From the NCBI GenBank assembly GCA_050303435.1, contig JBNLBT010000019.1, positions 1 to 42,630 on the forward strand: a stretch of DNA of 42,630 bases. Direction: 5' to 3'. This stretch comes from JBNLBT01 sp050303435 (lineage in GTDB: Bacteria; Pseudomonadota; Gammaproteobacteria; Xanthomonadales; Marinicellaceae). Positions within the stretch are counted from its first letter, which is position 1, and each line of letters opens with the position of its first letter. A program made the translations under genes and the position numbers. Shown here in pieces: positions 30,339 through 39,471 of this stretch. The notes beneath the pieces were generated by a model. That model did no database searches. It saw only the letters and a program-made list of their open reading frames with translations, and was not told where the DNA came from.

Positions 30339-32576
30339 ATGAAAAAACTGTTTAAATGGTTGGCCGGCCTGTTGCTGACGGTCGTTGTTTTGGTGGTGCT
30401 GGCGGCGATTGCCCTGCCGCTGTTTTTTGACCCCAACGATCACAAACCGCGCATCGAGGCGGCGCTCAGCGAAGCGCTGGGACGACCGGCGGAACTGCGA
30501 GGATTGATCGAATGGTCGGTGTTTCCCTCGATTGCGCTGGGCATCCACGACGTGCGCATCGCCAATGCCCCGGGTTTCGGCGACGCGCCGTTGGCCCAGG
30601 TCAATCGCCTGTCGGCCGATGTGCGCCTGTGGCCGTTGTTGTCGCGTGAGATTCGCGTCGGTGCGGTGGCGCTGGATGAAGCCACGATTCAGTTGCAAGT
30701 CAATGCGCAGGGCGTCAGCAATTGGCAGTCCATTGTGCAGCATCTGCAACAATCTGGCGCCGGGTCTGAGGCATCGGACAGTGACTCCAGTGTGGAAATA
30801 CGTCAGATTGACATCAACAATTCAAGCCTGAATTACAGTGACCGCCAGGCCGGTCAGGCACTGCAACTGCGGGATCTGAATTTGTCGCTGGACGGCATCG
30901 GCACAGGGCGCGACAGCACCCTTGAATTCAGCGCGCAGTTGAGCGATGAAGACGCGGGATTGCAGGCGACGCTGGCTGCGACGCTGGGACTGAGTGATGT
31001 GCTGGCCGATGCCCCGGTGAAAATCGCCTTGCGTGACGTGCGCATCGACGGCGCGGCCGGCGTGGCGAATACGCCCTGGCAGGCACGCATCAACGGCGGC
31101 CAACTGGATCTGGGCAGCGACGCCTTGACGGTGGAGGCGCTGCAACTGGCGCTGGCCAATGCCCGCGTGGAAACGTCCCTCAAGGGCGAACGACTCAGCG
31201 GCGATGCACGCTTCAGCGGGCAATTGCGGGTGGATGAATTTGCCCTGGATGAATGGCTTGCTGCCCTCGGTGTACTCTTGCACAACGCCGCGGACAATCG
31301 CCTGTCACTGCAGGCGAACTGGCAGATGCAGGGTTCGGGTCTGAAGATTCAGGACCTCGATGCGCGACTGGACGAGACCCGACTGAACGGTCAGGTGAAC
31401 CTCACCGATCTGGCGCAACAGCGCGGCAGTTTTGTGCTGAATGTGGATCACATCAATCTGGACGACTACCTGCCGGTGGATCAGTCCGCGGCTGAACAGG
31501 GCGATGTCAACGCCGCCGAAGCCTTGGATTTTGGCCACCTCAAGGGCACCCTGTCGGTGGATGCGCTGCATTACCAGGGTTTGCAATTGTCGCATCTGGA
31601 TGCCACCGTGAGCACCGATGGCCCGCGCTTTGCCGTGCAACCGCTGAGCGCCGATTTCTATCAGGGCCGACTCAACACCGCGCTGAGTTACGACGGCACG
31701 GCTCAGGGTGAAAAACTCAAGCTAAAACACAGCATGGAAGCGATCCAGGCCGGCCCCTTGCTGACCGATCTGAGCGGCGAAAAATACCTCACCGGACTGG
31801 GCGGATTGACGCTGGATCTGGCATTGGATGCGCCGTTCTCTGAACAGCCAATGCGCAGCGCCACAGGGCGGTTGAGCTATCGATTGGATGATGGCGAAAT
31901 TTATGGAGTGGACGTGTTTGGCATGGTCTCCAAGGGTTTGAGTCTGTTGTATCCTGAAGCCACCGCTGCCAAGGCCGATGAGACGGTGACCCGCTTTGCC
32001 GCCATGCAAATCGACGCCGACATTGAGGCGGGGGTGCTGAAAACCCGGACCCTGTCACTGAAATCGCCGTATTTCGAGGTCAATGGCGCGGTGCAGATTG
32101 ATCTGGCCGATCTCAGCGTGTCGGGTCACATCCGTCCGATGCTGATTGACGTGCCGGAACAACTGCTGGCGGCCGAATACCAGCGCCTGTTGAACGTGCG
32201 CATTCCGGTGTCCCTGGCCGGGCCGTTGCTCAATCCAGAAGTCAAGATCGATGTGGCCGAATTGATCAAGTCCTCGCAACAGGACAAGATTGACCGCAAA
32301 AAGGATGAACTGAAAAAAGACCTGTTGAACAAACTGCTCAACAAGGACGATGAAAAGGACACGGAAAAGACGCCGGCGCAGAACGACGGTGCGCAATCCG
32401 GACAACCGGCGCCGGCAGGCTCGGCCGCCGAAGGCGAGTCAGCGCCGGCGGAAGAAAAACAAACCAGCGACAAGGACCGCGTCAAGGCGGCGTTGCTGCA
32501 GGGCCTGCTGAAACGCCGCGACGACAAGAAGGATCAGCCAGCCGCCCAGGAGGACAAGGACGACGGCGGACAGTGA
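30339..32576 (+). CDS. AsmA-family envelope protein
   Basis: 745 aa. An N-terminal membrane anchor (KKLFKWLAGLLLTVVVLVVLAAIALPLFF) is followed by DPNDHKPRIEAALSEALGRPAELRGLIEWSVFPSIALGIHDVRIANAPGFG, a hallmark of AsmA proteins. The large periplasmic region is repeat-like beta structure, and the AsmA C-terminal domain includes GRLSYRLDDGEIYGVDVFGMV. The family belongs to the bridge-like lipid-transfer group with TamB and YhdP, thought to help move phospholipids to the outer membrane. The last 95 or so residues are a low-complexity charged tail (many Lys, Asp, Glu, Gln and Pro), longer than in E. coli AsmA. The gene is alone between a divergent elaA and a convergent lipoprotein gene. Confidence 0.92.
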   Translation: MKKLFKWLAGLLLTVVVLVVLAAIALPLFFDPNDHKPRIEAALSEALGRPAELRGLIEWSVFPSIALGIHDVRIANAPGFGDAPLAQVNRLSADVRLWPLLSREIRVGAVALDEATIQLQVNAQGVSNWQSIVQHLQQSGAGSEASDSDSSVEIRQIDINNSSLNYSDRQAGQALQLRDLNLSLDGIGTGRDSTLEFSAQLSDEDAGLQATLAATLGLSDVLADAPVKIALRDVRIDGAAGVANTPWQARINGGQLDLGSDALTVEALQLALANARVETSLKGERLSGDARFSGQLRVDEFALDEWLAALGVLLHNAADNRLSLQANWQMQGSGLKIQDLDARLDETRLNGQVNLTDLAQQRGSFVLNVDHINLDDYLPVDQSAAEQGDVNAAEALDFGHLKGTLSVDALHYQGLQLSHLDATVSTDGPRFAVQPLSADFYQGRLNTALSYDGTAQGEKLKLKHSMEAIQAGPLLTDLSGEKYLTGLGGLTLDLALDAPFSEQPMRSATGRLSYRLDDGEIYGVDVFGMVSKGLSLLYPEATAAKADETVTRFAAMQIDADIEAGVLKTRTLSLKSPYFEVNGAVQIDLADLSVSGHIRPMLIDVPEQLLAAEYQRLLNVRIPVSLAGPLLNPEVKIDVAELIKSSQQDKIDRKKDELKKDLLNKLLNKDDEKDTEKTPAQNDGAQSGQPAPAGSAAEGESAPAEEKQTSDKDRVKAALLQGLLKRRDDKKDQPAAQEDKDDGGQ

Positions 32577-32629
32577 TCCGCTTGTGACGGCGCGGCCGAC
32601 CGGAACTGCCGAACGATCGCTACTGTGCC

Positions 32630-35272
32630 TTACAGCGGATCTTCGAAATCGTCTTCGAAAATGAGATCGAAATCGAAATCGAAACCGTTTGCAAAAATTG
32701 TATTGTTGTCGATGATCTCTGTCGGCAAGGGCCACACATAGGCGCCGCGTGAGCGGGTGAACACCGCCAGCGTGGTGGCGCCGCGATCAATGGCCATGTC
32801 CCAGATCATCACCGAAGGCAAGCCCGCCGAGAAGCGATACCACAGCGGTTCACTGACTTCGATGTCGTTGGTGTAATACAGGCCCCAGTCGGTGCCGGCA
32901 AACACCATGCCGGGCACGTTCGGGTTGACCATCACGCTGTCCACCGGAATGTTTGGCAGATTGCCGCTTTTGTCAAACCAGGTGAAACTGCCGCAGGCCG
33001 CGTCGTCGCACACCGCCTGGAACACATGGCCCGGCGTGGTCGGGGTGTTCTGATCGAAGCCGCCGACCGCGGCGTACACCGTGGTGGCTTCCACGGCGTC
33101 ACCGACCACGTCCAGAATGGGGCGGTTGGGCAGCACCGCGTTGCCGTCGGTGAGGTCCACCCAATTGGCCGAATTGGCCGTGCCTGCGCCCATGTTGAAA
33201 CCGATCTGCACATTGCCGTCGTTGGTGCCAACCATGGCGATGCTGGCGTCCACCAGAGAAAAATGCAACTGGTTGATGATGGAGCGATTGCCCAGCGCGT
33301 TTTTGGTCAAATCGGGTGAATTCACATACCAGCTGCCGTTGCTCAGACCGCCGTTGACCGTTTCCCACACGCGGTAGGTGCCGGCAATCAATTGATCGCA
33401 GCTGCCTCCGGTGCAGTTGTATTTGTTGATTTCAAAGGGAAAGACGAACGGCACCCGGTTGTCGCCGGACCACGGGCTGACGAAGTTGTTGTAGCTGCCC
33501 AGCGGGCCGGAAGCGCTGACGCGCATGTTGCCGTTTTGTGATTCCACGTACACGCGCTGGCCGTTGAGCGGTTCAATGCGGGCAAAAATGCCGTCGCCGC
33601 CATTGACCCGGGTCCAGGCCACCGGCCCCACGTCCTCGACGTTGGTGTCCCACAAGGCCACCGAAGAGCCGTTGTCCTGCGCGCCGGCGGCGGCGAATTT
33701 GGTTTGCGTGTTGGCGAAATCGCCGGACAAATCACCGGAATAAAATTCAATGGTGACCACGCTGTCGTTCAATTGCGTAAAGCTGATGTTGCGCGGGTTG
33801 GCGGCATCGGCGTTGTCGGTGTACCACACCCCGCCGTCCGAACCGATCAACAGTCGTGCCGGGTCGTTGTTGACGTACGCACGGGCGTGGTGATCCACGT
33901 GCACAAAATCCCCACTCAGCGTGCCGCCGGCATAGCCGCAGGTGGAGTTGGTGAATGTGTTGCCGCCGTTGTCCGATCTGAACACGTCCACGGCCGACAG
34001 AAACAACACGTCCGGATCGGTGGGCGAGACGCTCATGCCCATGTCATACCAGGCCTGCGATCCCGAATCGTCGCAGCCACCGATGTTGCCGCTGCTGGCG
34101 GTCTGGGTCCAGCTGGCGCCGCCGTCGCCGGTGCGCCACACACCCAGCACCGAACGGTTGCTGATGTTGGCCACCTGTGCGTACAACACGTCGGGATCGG
34201 ACGGTGACATGGCCAGGTCGATGCGGCCCAGGCTGTTGGTGGGGAACGGCACGCCGCCCCCGGTGCCCGCCGGCCAGCCGTTCAAGGGCGTGCTGACCAA
34301 GGTCCAGACGGGGCAGCCACTGGTCGGAAATGCGGTTTTATACACGCCATTGGCGCCGTTCTGATCCAGGTCCGGTTGCACCGTGGTGTTGTGTCCGCGG
34401 GTGCCAATTGAGGCATACAAATTGCCGCTCGGATCGACCTCCATGCCGGTGACGTCCTGTCGCTGGCTGGTGTGTGCGTTGGTCTGGCACGGCCCGGTCC
34501 AGTTGGCGCCGTCGTCGTAGGAGAAAAACACACCGGTCTTGGTGCCCACCGCAATGTGTGTGGAATTCAACGGATTGGTGCGCACCCGGCCGATGGCCTG
34601 GTATTGGGGAAATTCGCCCGGCGGCTGATCGCGCACCGGGGAAAACACGTCTTCTCCGAGCACCGTCCATGTCTGGCCGGCGTCTTTGCTGCGCAACAGG
34701 CCGGAAGAGCCGAAACTGTAAGACCCATAGCGCAGATCACCGGTGCCCGCGTAAATGATGTCTGAATCGTTGGGGTCCAGGTGCAGATCGCCAATGGCTG
34801 CGCCATTGATGGAGGTGTGGTCGGTGACGTTGTCCCAGCCGGTGGCGGCAGAACAGCAGTTCTCGGTCTTCCACACGCCGCCGCCGTCAACCCCGATGTA
34901 GGCCACCTGATCGTTGAGCGGGTCGGTGACGATCACATTGACACGGCCGGAAAAACGCGATGAACCGGCGTTCAGTGGCTTCGGTCCCAGGGACGTGAAG
35001 CCACCGACGGGCAGGCCGCGGATGTCTGCACGACCGTTGCGGGCAAATCGGCCCTGCGGCGTGCGCGCGATGTTCAGATCGTGTTGCACCCGCGCCTGGC
35101 TGAACCAGGCGGGGTCGAACTGGTGGGTCGGATAGGTGTAGCGGTCGGCCCAGTAATCGCCGCGCATCGGTTTGCTGTGCAGCAGTGCTTGATCGCTGTT
35201 GATCTGCGGCTGTTCGGAATGTTGGCATGCGCTCAAGACCAGCAGCAGCGGCCAGATTTTGTGTTTATTCAT
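32630..35272 (-). CDS. Lipoprotein with BNR/sialidase-type beta-propeller repeats
   Basis: 880 aa. MNKHKIWPLLLVLSAC is a type II signal peptide (lipobox LSAC, Cys16) and fixes the start at 35272; the frame is open further upstream. The body carries Asp-box repeats typical of BNR/VPS10-like propellers: SKDAGQTW (about 194), SYDDGANW (about 249), TGDGGASW (about 383) and SDNGGNTF (about 432), with GVDGGGVWKTENC early on. The early region FTSLGPKPLNAGSSRFSGRVNVI is like glycosidase-related propellers, but no catalytic residues can be assigned. The C-terminus has IFANGF and IFEDDF motifs. It overlaps waaA by 8 bases and is the last gene of the lysM operon. Confidence 0.87.
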   Translation of the reverse strand: MNKHKIWPLLLVLSACQHSEQPQINSDQALLHSKPMRGDYWADRYTYPTHQFDPAWFSQARVQHDLNIARTPQGRFARNGRADIRGLPVGGFTSLGPKPLNAGSSRFSGRVNVIVTDPLNDQVAYIGVDGGGVWKTENCCSAATGWDNVTDHTSINGAAIGDLHLDPNDSDIIYAGTGDLRYGSYSFGSSGLLRSKDAGQTWTVLGEDVFSPVRDQPPGEFPQYQAIGRVRTNPLNSTHIAVGTKTGVFFSYDDGANWTGPCQTNAHTSQRQDVTGMEVDPSGNLYASIGTRGHNTTVQPDLDQNGANGVYKTAFPTSGCPVWTLVSTPLNGWPAGTGGGVPFPTNSLGRIDLAMSPSDPDVLYAQVANISNRSVLGVWRTGDGGASWTQTASSGNIGGCDDSGSQAWYDMGMSVSPTDPDVLFLSAVDVFRSDNGGNTFTNSTCGYAGGTLSGDFVHVDHHARAYVNNDPARLLIGSDGGVWYTDNADAANPRNISFTQLNDSVVTIEFYSGDLSGDFANTQTKFAAAGAQDNGSSVALWDTNVEDVGPVAWTRVNGGDGIFARIEPLNGQRVYVESQNGNMRVSASGPLGSYNNFVSPWSGDNRVPFVFPFEINKYNCTGGSCDQLIAGTYRVWETVNGGLSNGSWYVNSPDLTKNALGNRSIINQLHFSLVDASIAMVGTNDGNVQIGFNMGAGTANSANWVDLTDGNAVLPNRPILDVVGDAVEATTVYAAVGGFDQNTPTTPGHVFQAVCDDAACGSFTWFDKSGNLPNIPVDSVMVNPNVPGMVFAGTDWGLYYTNDIEVSEPLWYRFSAGLPSVMIWDMAIDRGATTLAVFTRSRGAYVWPLPTEIIDNNTIFANGFDFDFDLIFEDDFEDPL
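32665..32686. repeat. Short tandem repeat of ATCGAA
   Basis: About three head-to-tail copies of ATCGAA with flanking partial copies. On the coding strand they spell the Phe-Asp repeats in the last codons of the BNR lipoprotein. Confidence 0.6.
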
Positions 35273-36608
35273 GGTGCACCTCACTCTTTTTGTATTGTTT
35301 GTTGACCAATTCATCGGTGAGCGGGGTGTCTTCGATGGCATTGGCGATCAATTGCATGGTCAAATTCACCGCGCCGCGGTTGCGGTCCACCAGGCCTTTG
35401 GCGGCCTGGCCCATGTGCAGGCGTTTGTCGGGGTTGTTGATCAGGTCTTCCATGTGTCGCACGATGTCGTTGGCATCGCGCACCAGCGCTGAACCGCCGC
35501 AGTCGTTCAGCATCTGGTTGATTTCGGTGAAGTTGTGGGTGTTGGGGCCGACCAGCACCGGCAGCGAAAACACCGCCGCTTCCAGCACATTGTGGCCACC
35601 GATGTTGGCGATGCTGCCGCCCACGAAGGCGATGTCCGATGAGGCGTAGAATTCCAGCATCTCGCCCATGGTGTCAACCACGAACACATCGGCGTTGATG
35701 TCGTACAAACCGTTTTCACTGCGCAATTCGGTGTTGAATCCGCGGTTGCGGCAGGCCTGGGTGGTGCTTTGAAAGCGCTCCGGGTGGCGCGGCACAATCA
35801 CCAGCATCAGTTTGGGGTATTGCTTTTTCAGGCGGCTGTAGGCGTCCAGCACTTCGTTCTCATCCGCCAGGTGCGTGCTGGCGGCGATCCACACCAGCCG
35901 TGCGTCCTCGTAATGGTCGCGGATTTCCTGACCCTTGGTGACGATGGCGTCGTCGATGATGATGTCGAATTTGAGGCTGCCAACCACGTAAATTTTATCC
36001 GGATTGCACCCCAAATGAATCATTCGGCGCGCATCGGTGTAGGTTTGCGCAGCAACAAATTCAGTGTTGTTGAAAGCTTTGGCGGCCAGCGATTCCACCC
36101 AGCGATAGCCTTTCATCGACATTTCCGAAAGGCGCGCATTGGCCACCACGATGGGCACACCACGGCGTTTGCAGAAGCGAAACAGGTTGGGCCAGATTTC
36201 GGTTTCCATGATGACCGCCAGCACGGGTTTGGTTTTGCGCAGGAAGCGTTTGACCGCGCCGGACAAATCGTAGGGCAGGTACACGTGAAAAACCTGGTTG
36301 CCAAAGACCTGTTGCACGCGGTCCGAACCGGTGGGGGTGATGGTGGTCAGAATGAATGAAAAACCGCGGTATTTTTCCATCAAGGCCCGGATCAAGGGAA
36401 TGGCGGCGTTCACTTCACCCACCGACACGGCGTGCACCCAGATGGTTTTGTTTTTAAAATGGGGGTTTGGGAACACGCCAAAGCGCTCGCGCCAGCGGCG
36501 CAGGTAGGCCTTGGTTTTCAAACCGCGGTTGGCCAGCCGGATCAAAACGATCGGTGTCAACAGGGCGGTCAACAGGGAATAGATTCTGTTTGTAAAATCC
36601 AGCTTCAC
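35265..36608 (-). CDS. waaA: 3-deoxy-D-manno-octulosonic acid transferase
   Basis: 447 aa inner-membrane GT-B glycosyltransferase that adds Kdo to lipid A precursor. An N-terminal anchor (RIYSLLTALLTPIVLIRLANRG) precedes the motif HAVSVGEV (Glu65 is the catalytic Glu), FILTTITPTGSDRVQ, METEIWPNLFRFCKRRGVPIVVANARLS, GSLKFDI and the C-terminal IVPRHPERF and AFVGGSIANIGGHNVLEAA. The start is a GTG at 36608 directly after the tsaC TAA, with no spacer. It overlaps the BNR lipoprotein gene by 8 bases. No Kdo kinase or heptosyltransferase gene is beside it. Confidence 0.94.
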   Translation of the reverse strand: MKLDFTNRIYSLLTALLTPIVLIRLANRGLKTKAYLRRWRERFGVFPNPHFKNKTIWVHAVSVGEVNAAIPLIRALMEKYRGFSFILTTITPTGSDRVQQVFGNQVFHVYLPYDLSGAVKRFLRKTKPVLAVIMETEIWPNLFRFCKRRGVPIVVANARLSEMSMKGYRWVESLAAKAFNNTEFVAAQTYTDARRMIHLGCNPDKIYVVGSLKFDIIIDDAIVTKGQEIRDHYEDARLVWIAASTHLADENEVLDAYSRLKKQYPKLMLVIVPRHPERFQSTTQACRNRGFNTELRSENGLYDINADVFVVDTMGEMLEFYASSDIAFVGGSIANIGGHNVLEAAVFSLPVLVGPNTHNFTEINQMLNDCGGSALVRDANDIVRHMEDLINNPDKRLHMGQAAKGLVDRNRGAVNLTMQLIANAIEDTPLTDELVNKQYKKSEVHHE

Positions 36609-37178
36609 TTAAGATTCTCGGTACACTTCGCCGGAGGCGGCATCAATGATCTGACTTGGGCGGGTCAATCCGCCCAATGGTCGGTCGAGGTAACCGTCCA
36701 CCGCATCGCCAAAGGTTGATTGTATCTGATCCAGGTCGGCAAAGGTAGCCTGGCCGCTGACGTTGGCGCTGGTGGAAACGATGGCCTGGCCAAGGTGTTC
36801 ACACAGGCCGATCACGGTCGGGTGGGCGCTGACGCGCACCGCCACGCTGGGGTGAGCGCCGCTGATCCAGTCGGGCAGAAACGGACTTTTGGGAAACACA
36901 AAAGTGCTGTGTCCAGGCCAGGCACCCAGGGCGCGTTCAAGGTCGCGCGTGTGCGTGGGTTGGATGTAGGGGTGCAGTTGTTCGATTCTTGATGCGATCA
37001 GGATCAGGCCTTTTTCCACCGGGCGATTTTTCAATTGCAGCAGTTTCATCACCGCTGCGCGGTTGAGGAAATCACAGCCCAGACCCCAGACCGCTTCGGT
37101 GGGGTAGACGATCACGCCGCCGCTGGCAATGAGTTGAGCCGCTTCCTGTACTGCAGCGCACAGGTGTGGGGTGTTCAT
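36609..37178 (-). CDS. tsaC: Threonylcarbamoyl-AMP synthase (short, TsaC/YrdC type)
   Basis: 189 aa, single YrdC domain as in E. coli TsaC, without the Sua5 extension. It makes threonylcarbamoyl-AMP from Thr, bicarbonate and ATP for the t6A37 tRNA modification. Motifs: GGVIVYPTEAVWGLGCDF, LKNRPVEKGLILIAS, HPSVAVRVSAHPTV and QAIVSTSANVSGQ. The ATG overlaps the topA stop by four bases (ATGA). It sits in the dprA-smg-topA-tsaC order that I associate with Xanthomonadales. Confidence 0.95.
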   Translation of the reverse strand: MNTPHLCAAVQEAAQLIASGGVIVYPTEAVWGLGCDFLNRAAVMKLLQLKNRPVEKGLILIASRIEQLHPYIQPTHTRDLERALGAWPGHSTFVFPKSPFLPDWISGAHPSVAVRVSAHPTVIGLCEHLGQAIVSTSANVSGQATFADLDQIQSTFGDAVDGYLDRPLGGLTRPSQIIDAASGEVYRES

Positions 37179-39469
37179 TTCCGCCGTGCGCGGCGTTTTC
37201 TTTCAGGCGCCTTGTCGAGAATCTCGATGCATTGTTCATGCGTCAGAGAGGCCGGCTCGGTGTCTTTGGGTATTTTGCCGTTCTTCTTGCCATTGGTGAC
37301 ATACGGACCGTAGCGGCCGTTGAGCACCTGAATGCCGTCGTCGAACGACTGAATGATGCGGTTGGCGTCGGCTTGCTTTTTCTCAGCGATCAGTACCAGG
37401 GCTTCATCCAGGGTGATGCTGTAGGGGTCGCCTTCCTTGATGGAAACAAACTTGTTGCCGTAGCGCACATAGGGTCCAAAACGGCCGATGTTGGCAGCCA
37501 CTTTTTCGCCTTCGGGCGTTTCCCCCAGATCCCGCGGCAGCTTGAACAGCTCCATGGCTTCTTCGTAGGTGATGGTGTCCAGTTTCTGGTGTGGCAGCAG
37601 ACCGGCAAAGCGCGGTTTGTCTTCATCGTCGCGGGTGCCAATCTGAACAAATGATCCGTATTTTCCGACCCGCACGGTGACCGGTTTGCCGGAATCCGGG
37701 TCGGTGCCAAGTTCGCGTTTGTATTGCGCTTCTTCGCGGCTGACGGATTCTTCCTTGTCGTCCAACAACTCTTTGAACGGCACCCAGAATTTTTCCATCA
37801 GCGGTTTCCATTCTTCCTCGCCGCGAGAAATGGCGTCCAGTTCATCTTCCAGTTTAGCGGTGAATTCATAATCCACGTACTGGGTGAAATGGGTGTCCAG
37901 AAAACGCGCAACCACCTTGCCCACGTCGGTGGGAATGAAGCGTTTTTTGTCCAGCTCCACGTACTCCCGGTTGAGCAGTGTGGAGATGATGCTGGCGTAG
38001 GTTGAGGGTCGGCCGATGCCGTATTCCTCCAGCGCCTTGACCAGAGAGGCCTCTGAATACCGCGGCGGCGGTTCAGTGAAGTGCTGTTGGCCGTCGATGG
38101 ATTTGAGTTGCACTTCATCGCCTTGCTTGAGGCGCGGCAGATTGTTTTCTTTGATGACTTTGGCGTCGTCCTGGCCTTCTTCGTACACCGTCAGAAAGCC
38201 TTTTTCCAGCACCGTTGAGCCGGTGGCGCGAAAGCTGTGACCGTCGCCAAAATCAAAATCGGCCGAGACCATGCCGATCAGGGCGTTGGTCATCTGGCAG
38301 GCGATGCTGCGTTTCCAGATCAGGTCATACAGTTTGTATTGATCGCTGTTGAGGGATTTTTTGATGCGGTTGGGTTGCAGGCGCGCAGACACTGGCCGGA
38401 TCGCTTCGTGCGCTTCCTGCGCGTTCTTGGATTTGCTGCGGTAAAAGCGCGGTTTGCCCGGCACCAGTTCGGCGCCGAACTGTTCACCGATCACAGCGCG
38501 CAATTCATTCAGCGCGTCCTGCGCCAGCACCACCGAGTCGGTCCGCATGTAGGTGATCAGGCCCTGGGTCTGGTTGTTGACCGTGATGCCTTCGTACAGC
38601 TGCTGCGCTACCTGCATGGTTTTGCGCGCAGAAAAGCCCAGTTTTCTCGCCGCTTCCTGCTGCAGTGTTGAGGTAATGAACGGTGGCGCCGGTGAGCGTT
38701 TGCGTTGCTTTTCAGCCACTTCAGTGACTTTCAGCGTGTTGCCCGCCTGTTCCCGCAGGGTGTCCAGTGCGGCGTGGGCTTTTTTCTCATTGCCGAGATC
38801 AAATTTTTTCAGCTTGTTGCCGTTCAGCTTGATCAGATTGGCCTCGAACGGCGCGGACTGTTTTTCCAGGGCGGCGTGTATGCTCCAGTATTCCTGGCTT
38901 TTAAAGGCGTCAATTTCCTGTTCCCGCGTGACGATCAGCTTCAAGGCGGGTGATTGCACACGCCCGGCCGACAGACCGCGTCGAACTTTTTTCCACAGCA
39001 GCGGCGACAGGTTAAAACCCACCAGATAATCCAACACCCGCCGCGCCTGCTGGGCGTTGATCAGCTCGGTCGACAATTCGCGCGGATGATCGATGGCCTG
39101 ACGAATCGCCGTCGGGGTGATTTCACTGAACACCACACGATGCACTTGCTTGCCCTTGAGGGCTTTTTTGTCCTGCAAAATCTGCACCACGTGCCAGGAA
39201 ATGGCTTCGCCCTCGCGATCCAAGTCGGTGGCCAGATAGATGGTGTCGGCTTTCTTGGCGGCTTTGACGATGGCGTCGATGTGCTTTTTGTTTTTCTCGA
39301 CGTAGACGTACTGAAGGGCAAAATCGTCGTCCGGATCGACTGCGCCTGTTTTCGCCAACAGGTCGCGCACGTGTCCATAGGAGGCCAGGACTTTAAAGCC
39401 CTTGCCGAGGTATTTTTCAATGGTTTTTGCTTTGGCCGGGGACTCGACGATCAATAAATTTTCAGACAT
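37175..39469 (-). CDS. topA: DNA topoisomerase I
   Basis: 764 aa type IA topoisomerase that relaxes negative supercoils. The Toprim domain has VESPAKAKTI (Glu9) and the acidic D-x-D-x-E at 82-86 (ATDLDREGEA). The active-site Tyr307 is in GLITYMRTDS; SAGRVQSPAL and the AQEAHEAIRP motif are present. The C-terminal part has several topoisomerase C-terminal repeats (GKYGSFVQIG, GRFGPYVRYG, GRYGPYVTNG) and no tetra-cysteine zinc ribbons, unlike E. coli TopA (865 aa). The start is the ATG at 39469, two bases after the smg stop; the stop overlaps tsaC. Confidence 0.96.
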   Translation of the reverse strand: MSENLLIVESPAKAKTIEKYLGKGFKVLASYGHVRDLLAKTGAVDPDDDFALQYVYVEKNKKHIDAIVKAAKKADTIYLATDLDREGEAISWHVVQILQDKKALKGKQVHRVVFSEITPTAIRQAIDHPRELSTELINAQQARRVLDYLVGFNLSPLLWKKVRRGLSAGRVQSPALKLIVTREQEIDAFKSQEYWSIHAALEKQSAPFEANLIKLNGNKLKKFDLGNEKKAHAALDTLREQAGNTLKVTEVAEKQRKRSPAPPFITSTLQQEAARKLGFSARKTMQVAQQLYEGITVNNQTQGLITYMRTDSVVLAQDALNELRAVIGEQFGAELVPGKPRFYRSKSKNAQEAHEAIRPVSARLQPNRIKKSLNSDQYKLYDLIWKRSIACQMTNALIGMVSADFDFGDGHSFRATGSTVLEKGFLTVYEEGQDDAKVIKENNLPRLKQGDEVQLKSIDGQQHFTEPPPRYSEASLVKALEEYGIGRPSTYASIISTLLNREYVELDKKRFIPTDVGKVVARFLDTHFTQYVDYEFTAKLEDELDAISRGEEEWKPLMEKFWVPFKELLDDKEESVSREEAQYKRELGTDPDSGKPVTVRVGKYGSFVQIGTRDDEDKPRFAGLLPHQKLDTITYEEAMELFKLPRDLGETPEGEKVAANIGRFGPYVRYGNKFVSIKEGDPYSITLDEALVLIAEKKQADANRIIQSFDDGIQVLNGRYGPYVTNGKKNGKIPKDTEPASLTHEQCIEILDKAPERKRRARRK

Positions 39470-39471
39470 GA

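Noticed and set aside
32576..32642. Inverted repeat GATCCGC ... GCGGATC between the AsmA gene and the BNR lipoprotein gene as a terminator
   Set aside because: The arms are over 50 bases apart with no T run, so a stable hairpin is unlikely.
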